The notes under the pieces: generated by a model | Database searches by the model: none | Told to the model about the DNA's origin: nothing | The model's input: the letters and a program-made list of their open reading frames with translations, nothing else | Part shown: piece by piece, positions 28,007 to 36,055 of the stretch | Layout of the letters: each line of letters starts with the position of its first letter | Position numbering within the stretch: the first letter of the stretch is position 1 | From: Sphingobacterium sp. N143 | GTDB lineage: Bacteria; Bacteroidota; Bacteroidia; Sphingobacteriales; Sphingobacteriaceae | Direction: 5' to 3' | NCBI RefSeq assembly: GCF_030325625.1 | Contig: NZ_JACAIS010000001.1 | Location: forward strand, 496,001-560,000 | Length of the DNA: 64,000 bases | Translations under genes and position numbers: made by a program

Positions 28007-28318
28007 ATGTACGCAATAGTAAATATAGCAGGACAGCAATTTAAAGTTGCAAAAGACCAGTTCCTTTTTGTACACCGTTTACAAGGAGATGAAGGCGCTA
28101 GTATTGAATTTGACAATGTATTGTTAGCAGAAGACGGTGGTAAATTTACCATTGGTACACCTAGCGTTGCAGGTGCAAAAGTTTCGGCTAAAATTTTGTC
28201 TCATTTAAAAGGTGATAAAGTTATCGTTTTCAAGAAAAAACGTCGTAAAGGCTACAAAAAGAAAAACGGTCACCGTCAACAATTTTCTAAAATCCAGATC
28301 ACTGGTATTACGTTATAA
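28007..28318 (+). CDS. rplU: 50S ribosomal protein L21
   Basis: 103 residues, family length. [20 protein letters not shown] at the start and [19 protein letters not shown] near the C-terminus are typical of L21, which binds 23S rRNA in the large subunit. Cotranscribed with rpmA (43 nt gap), the usual pairing, from the promoter at 27943-27973. Confidence 0.98.
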   Translation: MYAIVNIAGQQFKVAKDQFLFVHRLQGDEGASIEFDNVLLAEDGGKFTIGTPSVAGAKVSAKILSHLKGDKVIVFKKKRRKGYKKKNGHRQQFSKIQITGITL

Positions 28319-28361
28319 TTGAATTTTTAATCAGACAATAGTCTTAAATTAAGATAAAGAA

Positions 28362-28625
28362 ATGGCACACAAAAAAGGTGCGGGTAGTTCCAAGAACGGC
28401 CGTGAGTCACATAGCAAGCGTTTAGGTATCAAAATCTTCGGTGGTCAACAAGCAATCGCTGGTAACATCATCGTTCGCCAACGCGGTACACAACACAATC
28501 CTGACACGAATGTTGGTATTGGTAAAGACCACACATTGTTCGCTTTAGTAGACGGTAAAGTAGTTTTCCGTAAAAAAGCTAACAATAAATCTTATGTATC
28601 TGTAGTTCCTACAGAGCAAGCATAA
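28362..28625 (+). CDS. rpmA: 50S ribosomal protein L27
   Basis: 87 residues. [20 protein letters not shown] is the L27 N-terminus that reaches the peptidyl transferase centre; it begins directly at the mature form, without the cleaved extension of Firmicutes L27. The body has [20 protein letters not shown]. Second gene of rplU-rpmA, followed by a terminator. Confidence 0.98.
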   Translation: MAHKKGAGSSKNGRESHSKRLGIKIFGGQQAIAGNIIVRQRGTQHNPDTNVGIGKDHTLFALVDGKVVFRKKANNKSYVSVVPTEQA

Positions 28626-28644
28626 GGTTTGCAACAATATTTGA

Positions 28645-28673
28645 AAAGGCATCAAGCAATTGATGCCTTTTTT
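28645..28673 (+). terminator. Terminator of rplU-rpmA
   Basis: 11-bp stem AAAGGCATCAA / TTGATGCCTTT (28645-28655, 28660-28670), loop GCAA, then T run. Confidence 0.88.
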
Positions 28674-28820
28674 ATTTCTGGAAATAGCTGTTTGTGCAGC
28701 TTGATGTCCTTACCGATAAGCTGTTGATATTTTTACATGGCAATTGTTATTTTCTGTTAAATGTAAAAGCTTTGGTACAATTTTTATAAAGGATATGTGT
28801 TTTAAGATAAATACCGATTT

Positions 28821-29564
28821 ATGAAGTATAATAAAATGGGATATGCGCTATGTGGTGGCTTATTGGCCGGTACTTTATATTCATGTAGTTCGATGTATAT
28901 GCCCAATGTTCCTTCTGCCCCGATGTTTACAGAGGCTGGAGAGGTGTACGTTTCGGGAAACATCAACACAAAGGCCAATGTATCGGCCAATCTAGGGGTA
29001 GCTGTTACAGATCATGTTGCTGTCATTGCCAATGGCTCCTACGTGGACAATCGCTCAAATACCAAGGACTATGCCCAGAAGATGGGGGAAGCGGGCATCG
29101 GATACTTTACCAGATTTGGTCAGAAAGATAACCGTGTGTTTGAGGTATATGGCGGATACGGGATCGGTACTGTCAATATGGTTGATAAAAGATCCTCAAC
29201 GACAGGACAAGCTATAGTAGAAACAAGGGATATGGACTTTGATAAAGTATTTGTGCAGGTCAATTTTTCATCAGAAAAGAAGGATGCGCTTAAATTGTTT
29301 GGCAATCGACGTGATATTGACTATGGAACCATTATCCGCTTGAGCAATATGCGGATGAAGGAGTTTGCAATTGACAAACTTCCGGCCGCAAAGGAAGATA
29401 ATATGCTTGTTGAACCTGTGTTTTATACCAGAATGGGGATCGGGAAGGGCTGGAAATTGCAGTATACCAATGGGATGGTATTTGGTTTTAAGAGTAATGA
29501 TTATTTAAAAGCGGGCTATCCATTGTTTACACTGGGGGTTTTGTATAAATTTGGAGGAAAATAA
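28821..29564 (+). CDS. Putative outer-membrane lipoprotein with beta-barrel-like pattern
   Basis: 247 residues. The N-terminus (YALCGGLLAGTLYSCSS) ends in a lipobox-like LYSC with Cys near residue 22. The rest alternates in the manner of an outer membrane beta-barrel (VYVSGNINTKANVSANLGVA, KVFVQVNFSS, PLFTLGVLYKFGGK, ending in an aromatic near the C-terminus). I do not recognise a named family. The next gene, another lipoprotein, begins 4 nt after the stop, so the two form a unit. Confidence 0.72.
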   Translation: MKYNKMGYALCGGLLAGTLYSCSSMYMPNVPSAPMFTEAGEVYVSGNINTKANVSANLGVAVTDHVAVIANGSYVDNRSNTKDYAQKMGEAGIGYFTRFGQKDNRVFEVYGGYGIGTVNMVDKRSSTTGQAIVETRDMDFDKVFVQVNFSSEKKDALKLFGNRRDIDYGTIIRLSNMRMKEFAIDKLPAAKEDNMLVEPVFYTRMGIGKGWKLQYTNGMVFGFKSNDYLKAGYPLFTLGVLYKFGGK

Positions 29565-29568
29565 CACG

Positions 29569-30159
29569 ATGAGTAAGAAAATTATAGTTGGATGTATTGT
29601 GTTGCTTGGACTGTTTATCTCAGGCTGTGGGGTGAATAGACAAAAGGCGCAGATCGAGAATTTGGCAAAATGCAAATTTGACGTAGAATCCGTGGATAGT
29701 ATCCAGCTTGCCGGAACACCATTGCAGCGTTTGATCAAAAACAATGAGGTCAATCTGGGGGCAGCTCCAAGTTTGGCACTGGCTTATTTACGGAAAGATA
29801 TTCCCTTGGATGCGGTCATCCGCCTGAAAATAGATAATCCTACCTTAAAAAAAGCGTCCATCAACAAGTTTCAATATATTATTTTATATGGTAATCAACA
29901 GCTTGTTGAAGGGATCGTCAACCAATCATTACAGATTGAGCCTGGAGCATCCACTGTGGCCAATGTGCGTATTGCTACGAATATTTATGATCTTTTGATG
30001 AATTCGGACCTACAGGATTTTTTAATGTCCAGTGATCAGAATAAAAAGGGGATATTTACGTTAAAAATTAAACCTTCTATCAATATTGCTGGAAAGTCGG
30101 TGTTTTATCCCGGATATATCACAATAGATAAATCGGTCAGCCGCAAGATTCTTTTATAA
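29569..30159 (+). CDS. Putative lipoprotein, LEA-2-like
   Basis: 196 residues from the ATG at 29569; an in-frame TTG at 29551 overlaps the preceding gene, but the ATG has GGAGG 12 nt upstream and gives a standard signal: KKIIVGCIVLLGLFISGC, lipobox Cys near residue 19. The body has a beta-sandwich-like pattern (VIRLKIDNPTLKKASINKFQ, LQIEPGASTVANVRIATNIY) that resembles late-embryogenesis-type (water stress) domains of bacterial lipoproteins; this is a weak resemblance. Cotranscribed with the barrel-like lipoprotein upstream. Confidence 0.7.
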   Translation: MSKKIIVGCIVLLGLFISGCGVNRQKAQIENLAKCKFDVESVDSIQLAGTPLQRLIKNNEVNLGAAPSLALAYLRKDIPLDAVIRLKIDNPTLKKASINKFQYIILYGNQQLVEGIVNQSLQIEPGASTVANVRIATNIYDLLMNSDLQDFLMSSDQNKKGIFTLKIKPSINIAGKSVFYPGYITIDKSVSRKILL

Positions 30160-30182
30160 AAGATCGATAACGAATAGATTGT

Positions 30183-30214
30183 AAGGTTTTCCATGAATGG
30201 AAAACCTTTTTTTA
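30183..30214 (+). terminator. Terminator after the lipoprotein pair
   Basis: 12-bp stem AAGGTTTTCCAT / ATGGAAAACCTT (30183-30194, 30197-30208), followed by T5. Confidence 0.8.
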
Positions 30215-30299
30215 TGCTTGCTGTATCTGAGTTTTGCGAGCTTTCTATCGGACCTCAATTGCGTCGTTTGAATTAAACTGTAATAAAAAAGTTATAAAT

Positions 30300-30322
30300 C
30301 AAAGTGTAAAGTATACACCATA
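30300..30322 (+). promoter_or_regulatory. Candidate operator of the sugar-oxidation locus (copy 2 of the shared element)
   Basis: Core GTGTA-N5-TACAC at 30304-30318, 36 nt before the ATG at 30355. In transcript orientation it matches the element before pfkA at 20 of 23 positions, starting CAAAGTGTA in both. It covers the region where a -33 box would lie relative to a TATTTTAG box at 30328-30335. Confidence 0.65.
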
Positions 30323-30354
30323 TTTTATATTTTAGTCTTTAAATAAACCTAAAT

Positions 30355-31323
30355 ATGTTAAAAAGAATCTTTATTCCCGTTTTATTATTTGCAGGAGTAC
30401 AAGCGATCGCTCAGGATAAAATGGCCCCATATGAACAATCCATCGAAGGGACCAATCTTTCATTTAAAATGGTTGCGATTCCGGGCGGAAGTTTCAAGAT
30501 GGGAACAGTGTCCGGTGGAAAGGACGATGAAAAACCGGCCCATGATGTTAAGATTGACCCTTTTTGGATGGGGCAATACGAAGTAACCTGGGATTTGTTT
30601 GAACCTTTCTTGTACAAGGATTATGAAATTGCAAAAAGTAAAGAGGGAAAGGTTTCTCCAGAAATCGATGCTGTTACACGACCAACCAAACCATATCTGG
30701 ACATGACATTTGGTTTTGGCAAAGAGGGGCATCCTGCACTGGCGATGACACATTACAATGCGATTCAATTTTGTAAATGGCTATACGTGCGTACAGGGAT
30801 ATTCTATCGTCTTCCTACAGAAGCAGAATGGGAGTATGCTGCAAGAGCCGGAGCAAATACGCCCTATTTCTTTGGTGATGATGTTGCTCAATTGGGCGAA
30901 TATGCTTGGTTTAAGGATAACGCTGAAGAAAAAACACATGCAGTTGGCGGAAAGAAAGCCAACCCTTGGGGGCTTTACGACATGTATGGCAATGTTGCTG
31001 AATGGACATATGACCAATATAAAGCAGATAGCTACAAAGAAGGTGAAGGGAAAGAATTGATTAACCCAGTTGTGGTACCAACAGCACTGTATTCGCATGT
31101 TGTCCGCGGAGGAGCTTTTGATAGCGAAGCCGCAGATGCTCGTTCAGCTTCCCGGGGAGCTTCAGACCCCGTGTGGAAACAGCTGGATCCACAGGTGCCT
31201 AAAAGCAATTGGTGGTTTCCTGAGGCCCCTTTTGTTGGCATGCGCCTGGTCAGACCATTGAACCCGCCTAGCCATGAAGAAATTATGGCATATTATGATA
31301 AACAACCCGTCAAAGACTTTTAA
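30355..31323 (+). CDS. Formylglycine-generating-enzyme-like (SUMF1 fold) exported protein
   Basis: 322 residues with a Sec signal (FIPVLLFAGVQAIAQ). The FGE/SUMF1 fold is clear: IPGGSFKMGT, YEVTWDLFEPF, RLPTEAEWEYAARAG, NPWGLYDMYGNVAEW, VVRGGAFDS and a C-terminal VGMRLVRP. The two active-site cysteines of true FGE are absent: the equivalent region reads GGAFDSEAADARSASRGAS, and only one Cys exists in the mature protein. So it is probably not a sulfatase activator but a fold relative of unknown role (binding or other chemistry). First gene of the locus, under the GTGTA-N5-TACAC element, 67 nt before a Gfo/Idh gene. Confidence 0.85.
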   Translation: MLKRIFIPVLLFAGVQAIAQDKMAPYEQSIEGTNLSFKMVAIPGGSFKMGTVSGGKDDEKPAHDVKIDPFWMGQYEVTWDLFEPFLYKDYEIAKSKEGKVSPEIDAVTRPTKPYLDMTFGFGKEGHPALAMTHYNAIQFCKWLYVRTGIFYRLPTEAEWEYAARAGANTPYFFGDDVAQLGEYAWFKDNAEEKTHAVGGKKANPWGLYDMYGNVAEWTYDQYKADSYKEGEGKELINPVVVPTALYSHVVRGGAFDSEAADARSASRGASDPVWKQLDPQVPKSNWWFPEAPFVGMRLVRPLNPPSHEEIMAYYDKQPVKDF

Positions 31324-31335
31324 AATGGTGCGATG

Positions 31336-31352
31336 AAGGTTATTATAACCTT
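31336..31352. promoter_or_regulatory. Perfect 17-nt palindrome, possible operator
   Basis: AAGGTTATTATAACCTT has 8-bp arms around one central base. It lies between the FGE-like gene and the Gfo/Idh gene, 38 nt before the latter's ATG. Without a loop it is unlikely to be a terminator. No second copy was seen in the window. Confidence 0.4.
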
Positions 31353-31390
31353 GTATGGCTTTTAAATTAAATAATCAATATAAAACTGTT

Positions 31391-32704
31391 ATGGAAAATT
31401 TAGAAAGAAGAGATTTTATCAAAACTTCTGCTGTCGTGGCCGGTGGTGCGATGTTGAGCTCGTTACCTCTATCTGGAGCTTACGCTGCTGGTTCAGACGT
31501 TATCAAGATTGCTTTAGTAGGTTGTGGTGGTCGTGGAACAGGTGCTACATTCGACGCATTAAATTCAGGAATGAATATTAAGGTTGTTGCCTTGGCAGAT
31601 GCTTTTAAGGATAATCTGGATAGTACATATAATACACTGAAAGAAAAATGGAAAGATAAAATTGAAGTCAGCGACAATCATAAATTTGTAGGATTTGACG
31701 CTTACAAAGAAGCGATCAAACTAGCTGACGTTGTTATCTTGGCAACGCCCCCAGGATTTAGACCTACTCATTTTGAAGAGGCTGTCCGTCAGGGAAAACA
31801 TGTTTTCATGGAAAAGCCTGTAGCGGTGGACATTCCTGGAGTTCAGCAGGTATTGCGTGCGGCAGAGGAGGCAAAACGTAAAAAATTAAATGTGGTTGTA
31901 GGGCTACAGCGCCGTTATCAGACCAACTATCGGGAAGCGATTAAACGTATTCATGAAGGAGCTATTGGTGAGGTAGCCTCAGGGCAGGTATATTGGAACT
32001 CGGGTGGCGTATGGGTCCGTCCACGTAAACCTGAACAGACTGAAATGGAATATCAGATGCGGAACTGGTATTATTTCAATTGGCTCTGTGGGGATCACAT
32101 TGTTGAACAACACGTGCATAATATTGATATTGCCAATTGGGTGAAAGGTGCTTATCCAGTATCCATCCAGGGGACAGGGAGTAGAGCGCATCGTACTGGT
32201 AAAGAATACGGTGAGATTTATGACAATTTTGCATTGGAATTGACTTACGCCGATAACAGTGTTGTTTACAGTCAGTGCCGACATTTTGAGGGGATACAAA
32301 ATCGTGTGGATGAGCAGTTTCAGGCCACCAAAGGTCGCGCTTATCTTTCGGCAAATGGACAAGCTGTATTGTATGACTGGAAAGGAAAAGAAATCTACCG
32401 TCATGATCCAAAAGGGAATCCAAATCCATATCAACAAGAACATAAAGAGCTTTTTGAAGCAATTTCTAAAGGTGAGTACAAGTTTGATAATGCCGAATAT
32501 GGAGCATATAGTACATTAACAGGTATTATTGGTCGGATTGCTTGTTATACAGGTAAGGTCATTAAATGGGACGATGCCTTGAAATCGACCATTAAATTGG
32601 GACCAGATGTGTTGGCTTGGGATGCTAAACCAAAGTTGTTACCTAACCCTGAAGGCTTTTATCCTGTCGCGATGCCTGGTCAAAATACGAATTTATATAT
32701 CTAA
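31391..32704 (+). CDS. Tat-exported Gfo/Idh/MocA-family oxidoreductase
   Basis: 437 residues from the ATG at 31391 (the frame is open further upstream, but MENLERRDFIK starts a standard Tat signal: RRDFIK, then VVAGGAMLSSLPLSGAYA). The nucleotide-binding motif is IKIALVGCGGRGTG near residue 40, and EKP (141-143) carries the Lys usual in this family, with DHIVEQHVHNIDIANW as the likely catalytic His segment. Members oxidise or epimerise sugars with a tightly bound NAD(P). Export with a bound cofactor explains Tat use. Substrate unknown; neighbours (ApbE, TIM-barrel, GMC enzyme) suggest sugars or glycosides. Confidence 0.88.
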   Translation: MENLERRDFIKTSAVVAGGAMLSSLPLSGAYAAGSDVIKIALVGCGGRGTGATFDALNSGMNIKVVALADAFKDNLDSTYNTLKEKWKDKIEVSDNHKFVGFDAYKEAIKLADVVILATPPGFRPTHFEEAVRQGKHVFMEKPVAVDIPGVQQVLRAAEEAKRKKLNVVVGLQRRYQTNYREAIKRIHEGAIGEVASGQVYWNSGGVWVRPRKPEQTEMEYQMRNWYYFNWLCGDHIVEQHVHNIDIANWVKGAYPVSIQGTGSRAHRTGKEYGEIYDNFALELTYADNSVVYSQCRHFEGIQNRVDEQFQATKGRAYLSANGQAVLYDWKGKEIYRHDPKGNPNPYQQEHKELFEAISKGEYKFDNAEYGAYSTLTGIIGRIACYTGKVIKWDDALKSTIKLGPDVLAWDAKPKLLPNPEGFYPVAMPGQNTNLYI

Positions 32705-32717
32705 TATTGACGGGAAG

Positions 32718-33740
32718 ATGGGGGTGAACTGGAAGTTTTGTTGTGCTTTTGTCCTTACTGTTTGGAGTTTTGCCCTGCCAGCGCAGACTGTATCAAAGCA
32801 ATTAAACAAGATTCGGCTGGAAGGACCGGCACAGGGTACCCAATTCCATATCAGCTACTTTGCTGCAGACAGTCTGGTGAAACGAGATGAAATTGACAGT
32901 ATCTTGAACCTGATTGATTTATCGATGTCTATTTATCGCAATGATTCGAAGATATCGACATTCAATCAAGATAGTGTGATGCATATTGACATGGACGTCC
33001 ATCTGGCCAAAGTCATTGCTGCTTCCTTTAGGTATCATAAATTATCTGATGGTCAATTTGATATTACCATTGCCCCACTGGTCAACTTGTGGGGCTTTGG
33101 TGTAAATAAAGGCCAGGGGATACCGGATTCCGCCTTAGTCATGAAAACCAAAGAATTGGTAGGAATGCAGTATTTGAAGGTTCGTGGGAATCGTTTATTT
33201 AAAAAGAAGGCCGGTGTTAAGATTGATGTCAACGGTATTGCACAAGGATATACCGTCGATGTACTGGCTGATTATCTCCAGAGAAAAGGAATTTCCAGGT
33301 ATATGGTGGAGGTTGGAGGTGAAATTCGTACACTTGGCAGTCCTCCAGGGCAGCATGGATTTACAATTGGCATCGTTCAGCCTGGAGAGAATAAGGTGGA
33401 CCAAGTGATGACAGCAGTGGTGCAGCTCCAACTGGGTGCAATCACGACAGCGGGTAGTTTTGAGAAGTTTATCAAGTATAAAAATAAGAAACTGGGACAT
33501 CATCTTGATCCGATGACGGGTTTTCCATATCGTACAAATGTGCTGAGTGTCACTGTTTATGCCAAAACGGCAATGGATGCTGATGCATTGGACAATTTTC
33601 TGATGGGCCAGGAACCGGAACAAATCATTGCAAGGACGAAGGCATTGAAAAATGTCGAAGTTTTTGTAATTTACCAGAATAAGGATCAATCTGTCCAAAC
33701 AATCTATTCGGATGGATTTAGTAAATTATTTAAAAATTAA
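32718..33740 (+). CDS. apbE: FAD:protein FMN transferase (ApbE)
   Basis: 340 residues from the ATG at 32718; upstream in-frame codons overlap the previous gene and lack a signal. The N-terminus (FCCAFVLTVWSFALPAQ) is a Sec signal. ApbE motifs: QGTQFHISYFA, DGQFDITIAPLVNLWGFG, KIDVNGIAQGYTVD and TTAGSFE, then HHLDPMTGFPY with the Mg-binding Asp. ApbE attaches FMN covalently to a Thr of a periplasmic partner. Its presence inside a Tat-dehydrogenase locus suggests that an electron-transfer partner, perhaps encoded elsewhere, is flavinylated. 13 nt after the Gfo/Idh gene, 16 nt before the TIM-barrel gene. Confidence 0.93.
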   Translation: MGVNWKFCCAFVLTVWSFALPAQTVSKQLNKIRLEGPAQGTQFHISYFAADSLVKRDEIDSILNLIDLSMSIYRNDSKISTFNQDSVMHIDMDVHLAKVIAASFRYHKLSDGQFDITIAPLVNLWGFGVNKGQGIPDSALVMKTKELVGMQYLKVRGNRLFKKKAGVKIDVNGIAQGYTVDVLADYLQRKGISRYMVEVGGEIRTLGSPPGQHGFTIGIVQPGENKVDQVMTAVVQLQLGAITTAGSFEKFIKYKNKKLGHHLDPMTGFPYRTNVLSVTVYAKTAMDADALDNFLMGQEPEQIIARTKALKNVEVFVIYQNKDQSVQTIYSDGFSKLFKN

Positions 33741-33756
33741 TCAATTATAAGTTAAA

Positions 33757-34674
33757 ATGAAGCGATCGGATTTTATAAAAAGCAGTCTTTTGGCTGCTGG
33801 TGCTGGGTTGTCTGGACACACCTTTGCATCGACAAATACAAAAAATAGTATGGATAAGGGAAAGACTTTTAATCTAAATTATGCTCCGCATCAAGGGATG
33901 TTTAAGCATCATGCCGGAGAAAATTTTCTGGATGAGATTCGTTATATGCATGATTTGGGCTTCCGAGGTATCGAGGATAATGGTTATTTGGGCAGACCAC
34001 TTGACGAACAGAAGAAAATTGGAGACTTATTGGGACAACTAGGCATGACCATGGGGGTATTTGTGGTAGATGGTGGTCAGAATTGGATGACTTCATTGGC
34101 CACGGGTAAACAAGAATTTGTGGACAAGTTTGTCGAGACATGCCAAAAATCTGTGGAAGCAGCCAAGCGCTGTAATGCCAAATGGTTGACCGTGGTTCCC
34201 GGATTTTACGAAAGAAAATTGCCTTGGGGTAATCAATTTAGTAATATCCTTGCCGCATTGCGTAAAGGCGCGGAGATCTTTGAACCACATGGTTTGGTCA
34301 TGGTTTTGGAGACCTTAAGTGATACACCTGAATTATTTCTTCAGCAAACGCATGAGACTTATGCCATGTGTAAAGCGGTAAACAGTCCTTCCTGTAAAAT
34401 CTTGTATGATATCTATCATATGCAAAGGACCGAAGGGGACCTGATTGCTAATATGAATCGTTGCTGGGATGAAATTGCATATATTCAAATTGGTGACAAC
34501 CCCGGTCGTAAGGAGCCAACTACCGGAGAAATTAACTATAAAAATGTATTCAAACATATTTATAATAAGGGATATAAAGGAGTTATGGGGATGGAGCATG
34601 GGAATTCTAAAGCGGGTAAAGAGGGCGAAGATAGATTGGTAGCAGCTTATCGGGAAGTGGATAGCTTTTTGTAA
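33757..34674 (+). CDS. Sugar isomerase/epimerase-like TIM-barrel protein (hydroxypyruvate isomerase family), exported
   Basis: 305 residues of the AP-endonuclease-2-like TIM-barrel superfamily. The metal-site residues are in the expected places: Glu185 in VLETLSD, Asp218 and His221 in LYDIYHMQ, Glu280 in GMEHG. An N-terminal signal (KRSDFIKSSLLAAGAGLSGHTFA) looks like a weak Tat signal with KR in place of RR. Relatives isomerise hydroxypyruvate or keto-sugars; in glycoside 3-oxidation loci of Bacteroidota such proteins have been linked to cleavage of 3-keto-glycosides. A lyase role here is an inference from neighbours. Confidence 0.85.
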   Translation: MKRSDFIKSSLLAAGAGLSGHTFASTNTKNSMDKGKTFNLNYAPHQGMFKHHAGENFLDEIRYMHDLGFRGIEDNGYLGRPLDEQKKIGDLLGQLGMTMGVFVVDGGQNWMTSLATGKQEFVDKFVETCQKSVEAAKRCNAKWLTVVPGFYERKLPWGNQFSNILAALRKGAEIFEPHGLVMVLETLSDTPELFLQQTHETYAMCKAVNSPSCKILYDIYHMQRTEGDLIANMNRCWDEIAYIQIGDNPGRKEPTTGEINYKNVFKHIYNKGYKGVMGMEHGNSKAGKEGEDRLVAAYREVDSFL

Positions 34675-34682
34675 TATTTTAA

Positions 34683-34697
34683 TAGTGTACTATTGAC
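34683..34697 (+). promoter_or_regulatory. Partial copy of the GTGTA-N5-TACAC element
   Basis: AGTGTA is followed after five bases by GACAA, i.e. the left half is intact and the right half has two mismatches to TACAC. It lies 70 nt before the MFS permease gene in the same locus. Weak on its own. Confidence 0.25.
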
Positions 34698-34766
34698 AAT
34701 TAGATTTAATTTCTTAAATTGAGCTGGTAAAACCAATTAGTAGTATTGTAAAACACCATTTTTTTT

Positions 34767-36014
34767 ATGATTTCATCAACAATAAAATTTAAACTATCTT
34801 TCATGATGTTCCTCGAGTTTTTTATTTGGGGGGGATGGTTTGTCACATTAGGCACCTTTTTAAGCAAAAATCTGCAGGCAACGGATTTTGAGATGGCCAA
34901 TGTATTTTCGACTCAATCCTTAGGTGCTATTATTGCACCCTTTATCGTAGGAATGATTGCGGATCGTTATTTTAATGCAGAACGAATTTTGGGTGTTTTG
35001 CACTTAGTTGGTGCGGTATTGATGTATCAGATGTATGCTGCTACAGAGATGTCCACTTTTTATCCTTATGTATTGGCTTATATGGTTTTATATATGCCAA
35101 CTCTAGCATTGGCGAGCTCGGTTTCTTTTAGACAGCTGACCAATCCAGAAAAACAGTTTTCAGGTATACGTATTTGGGGTACAATTGGTTGGATCGTTGC
35201 AGGTCTAGCAATCAGTTATATCTTTAAATGGGATGCTGCAGCATCAGAAGGGGCATTGAAATACACCTTTTTGATGTCAGGTGTTGCTTCATTGGTGCTA
35301 GGTGTGTTTTCATTTGCATTGCCTAAGACCCCTCCCGTGAAGCTGGATGAGAATGAAAAACCATCTTTTGCCTCAATCATTGGTCTGGATGCGATCAAAC
35401 TATTGAAAGACAAGAACTTTTTGATCTTTTTCGTTTCTTCGGTATTGATCTGTATTCCTTTAGCATTCTATTACTCCAATGCAAACTTGTTCCTGACAGA
35501 AATTGGACTGGAAAACCCAACGGGTAAGATGACCATTGGGCAGGCTTCTGAAGTCCTGTTCTTATTGGCCTTGCCAATTTTTTTTACAAAATTTGGTTTT
35601 AAGAAAACGATTTTGGTGGGTATGTTAGCCTGGGTGATCCGTTATTTATTATTTGCTTATGGAAATGCTGGTGAACTTTCGTTTATGCTGTTGATCGGTA
35701 TTGCTTTACATGGTATCTGTTATGACTTTTTCTTTGTGTCAGGTCAGATCTATACCGATAGTAAAGCCGGGGTGAAGTATAAATCTGCCGCTCAGGGGCT
35801 GATCACATTGGCGACATATGGTGTCGGTCAGTTGATTGGATTTTGGGTTGCGAGTTACGTAGGTGACAAATACAAAGAAATGAAAGCAACTGATTTGGCG
35901 GGATTCTGGAATCATACCTGGGTCGTTCCGGCAATTATTGCAGCAGTAGTGTTTTTCATCTTTTTGGCGCTTTTTAAAGACGAAAAGATCGATAATACGA
36001 CTGCAACTAACTAA
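34767..36014 (+). CDS. MFS permease (nucleoside:H+ symporter/NupG-like family)
   Basis: 415 residues with about twelve hydrophobic segments. The opening FKLSFMMFLEFFIWGGWFVTLG and FSGIRIWGTIGWIVAGL are typical of the NupG/XapB-like branch of the major facilitator superfamily, and FFIFLALFKDEK ends the last helix. In E. coli relatives import nucleosides; here, within a sugar-oxidation locus, import of oxidised sugars or glycoside products is more plausible. The 92-nt gap before it may hold a secondary promoter (TAGTATTG at 34741-34748 with TTG 19 nt upstream). Confidence 0.85.
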   Translation: MISSTIKFKLSFMMFLEFFIWGGWFVTLGTFLSKNLQATDFEMANVFSTQSLGAIIAPFIVGMIADRYFNAERILGVLHLVGAVLMYQMYAATEMSTFYPYVLAYMVLYMPTLALASSVSFRQLTNPEKQFSGIRIWGTIGWIVAGLAISYIFKWDAAASEGALKYTFLMSGVASLVLGVFSFALPKTPPVKLDENEKPSFASIIGLDAIKLLKDKNFLIFFVSSVLICIPLAFYYSNANLFLTEIGLENPTGKMTIGQASEVLFLLALPIFFTKFGFKKTILVGMLAWVIRYLLFAYGNAGELSFMLLIGIALHGICYDFFFVSGQIYTDSKAGVKYKSAAQGLITLATYGVGQLIGFWVASYVGDKYKEMKATDLAGFWNHTWVVPAIIAAVVFFIFLALFKDEKIDNTTATN

Positions 36015-36055
36015 ACAGAAAAAATAACTATTTAAAAACAATAATTAGAAGAGAG

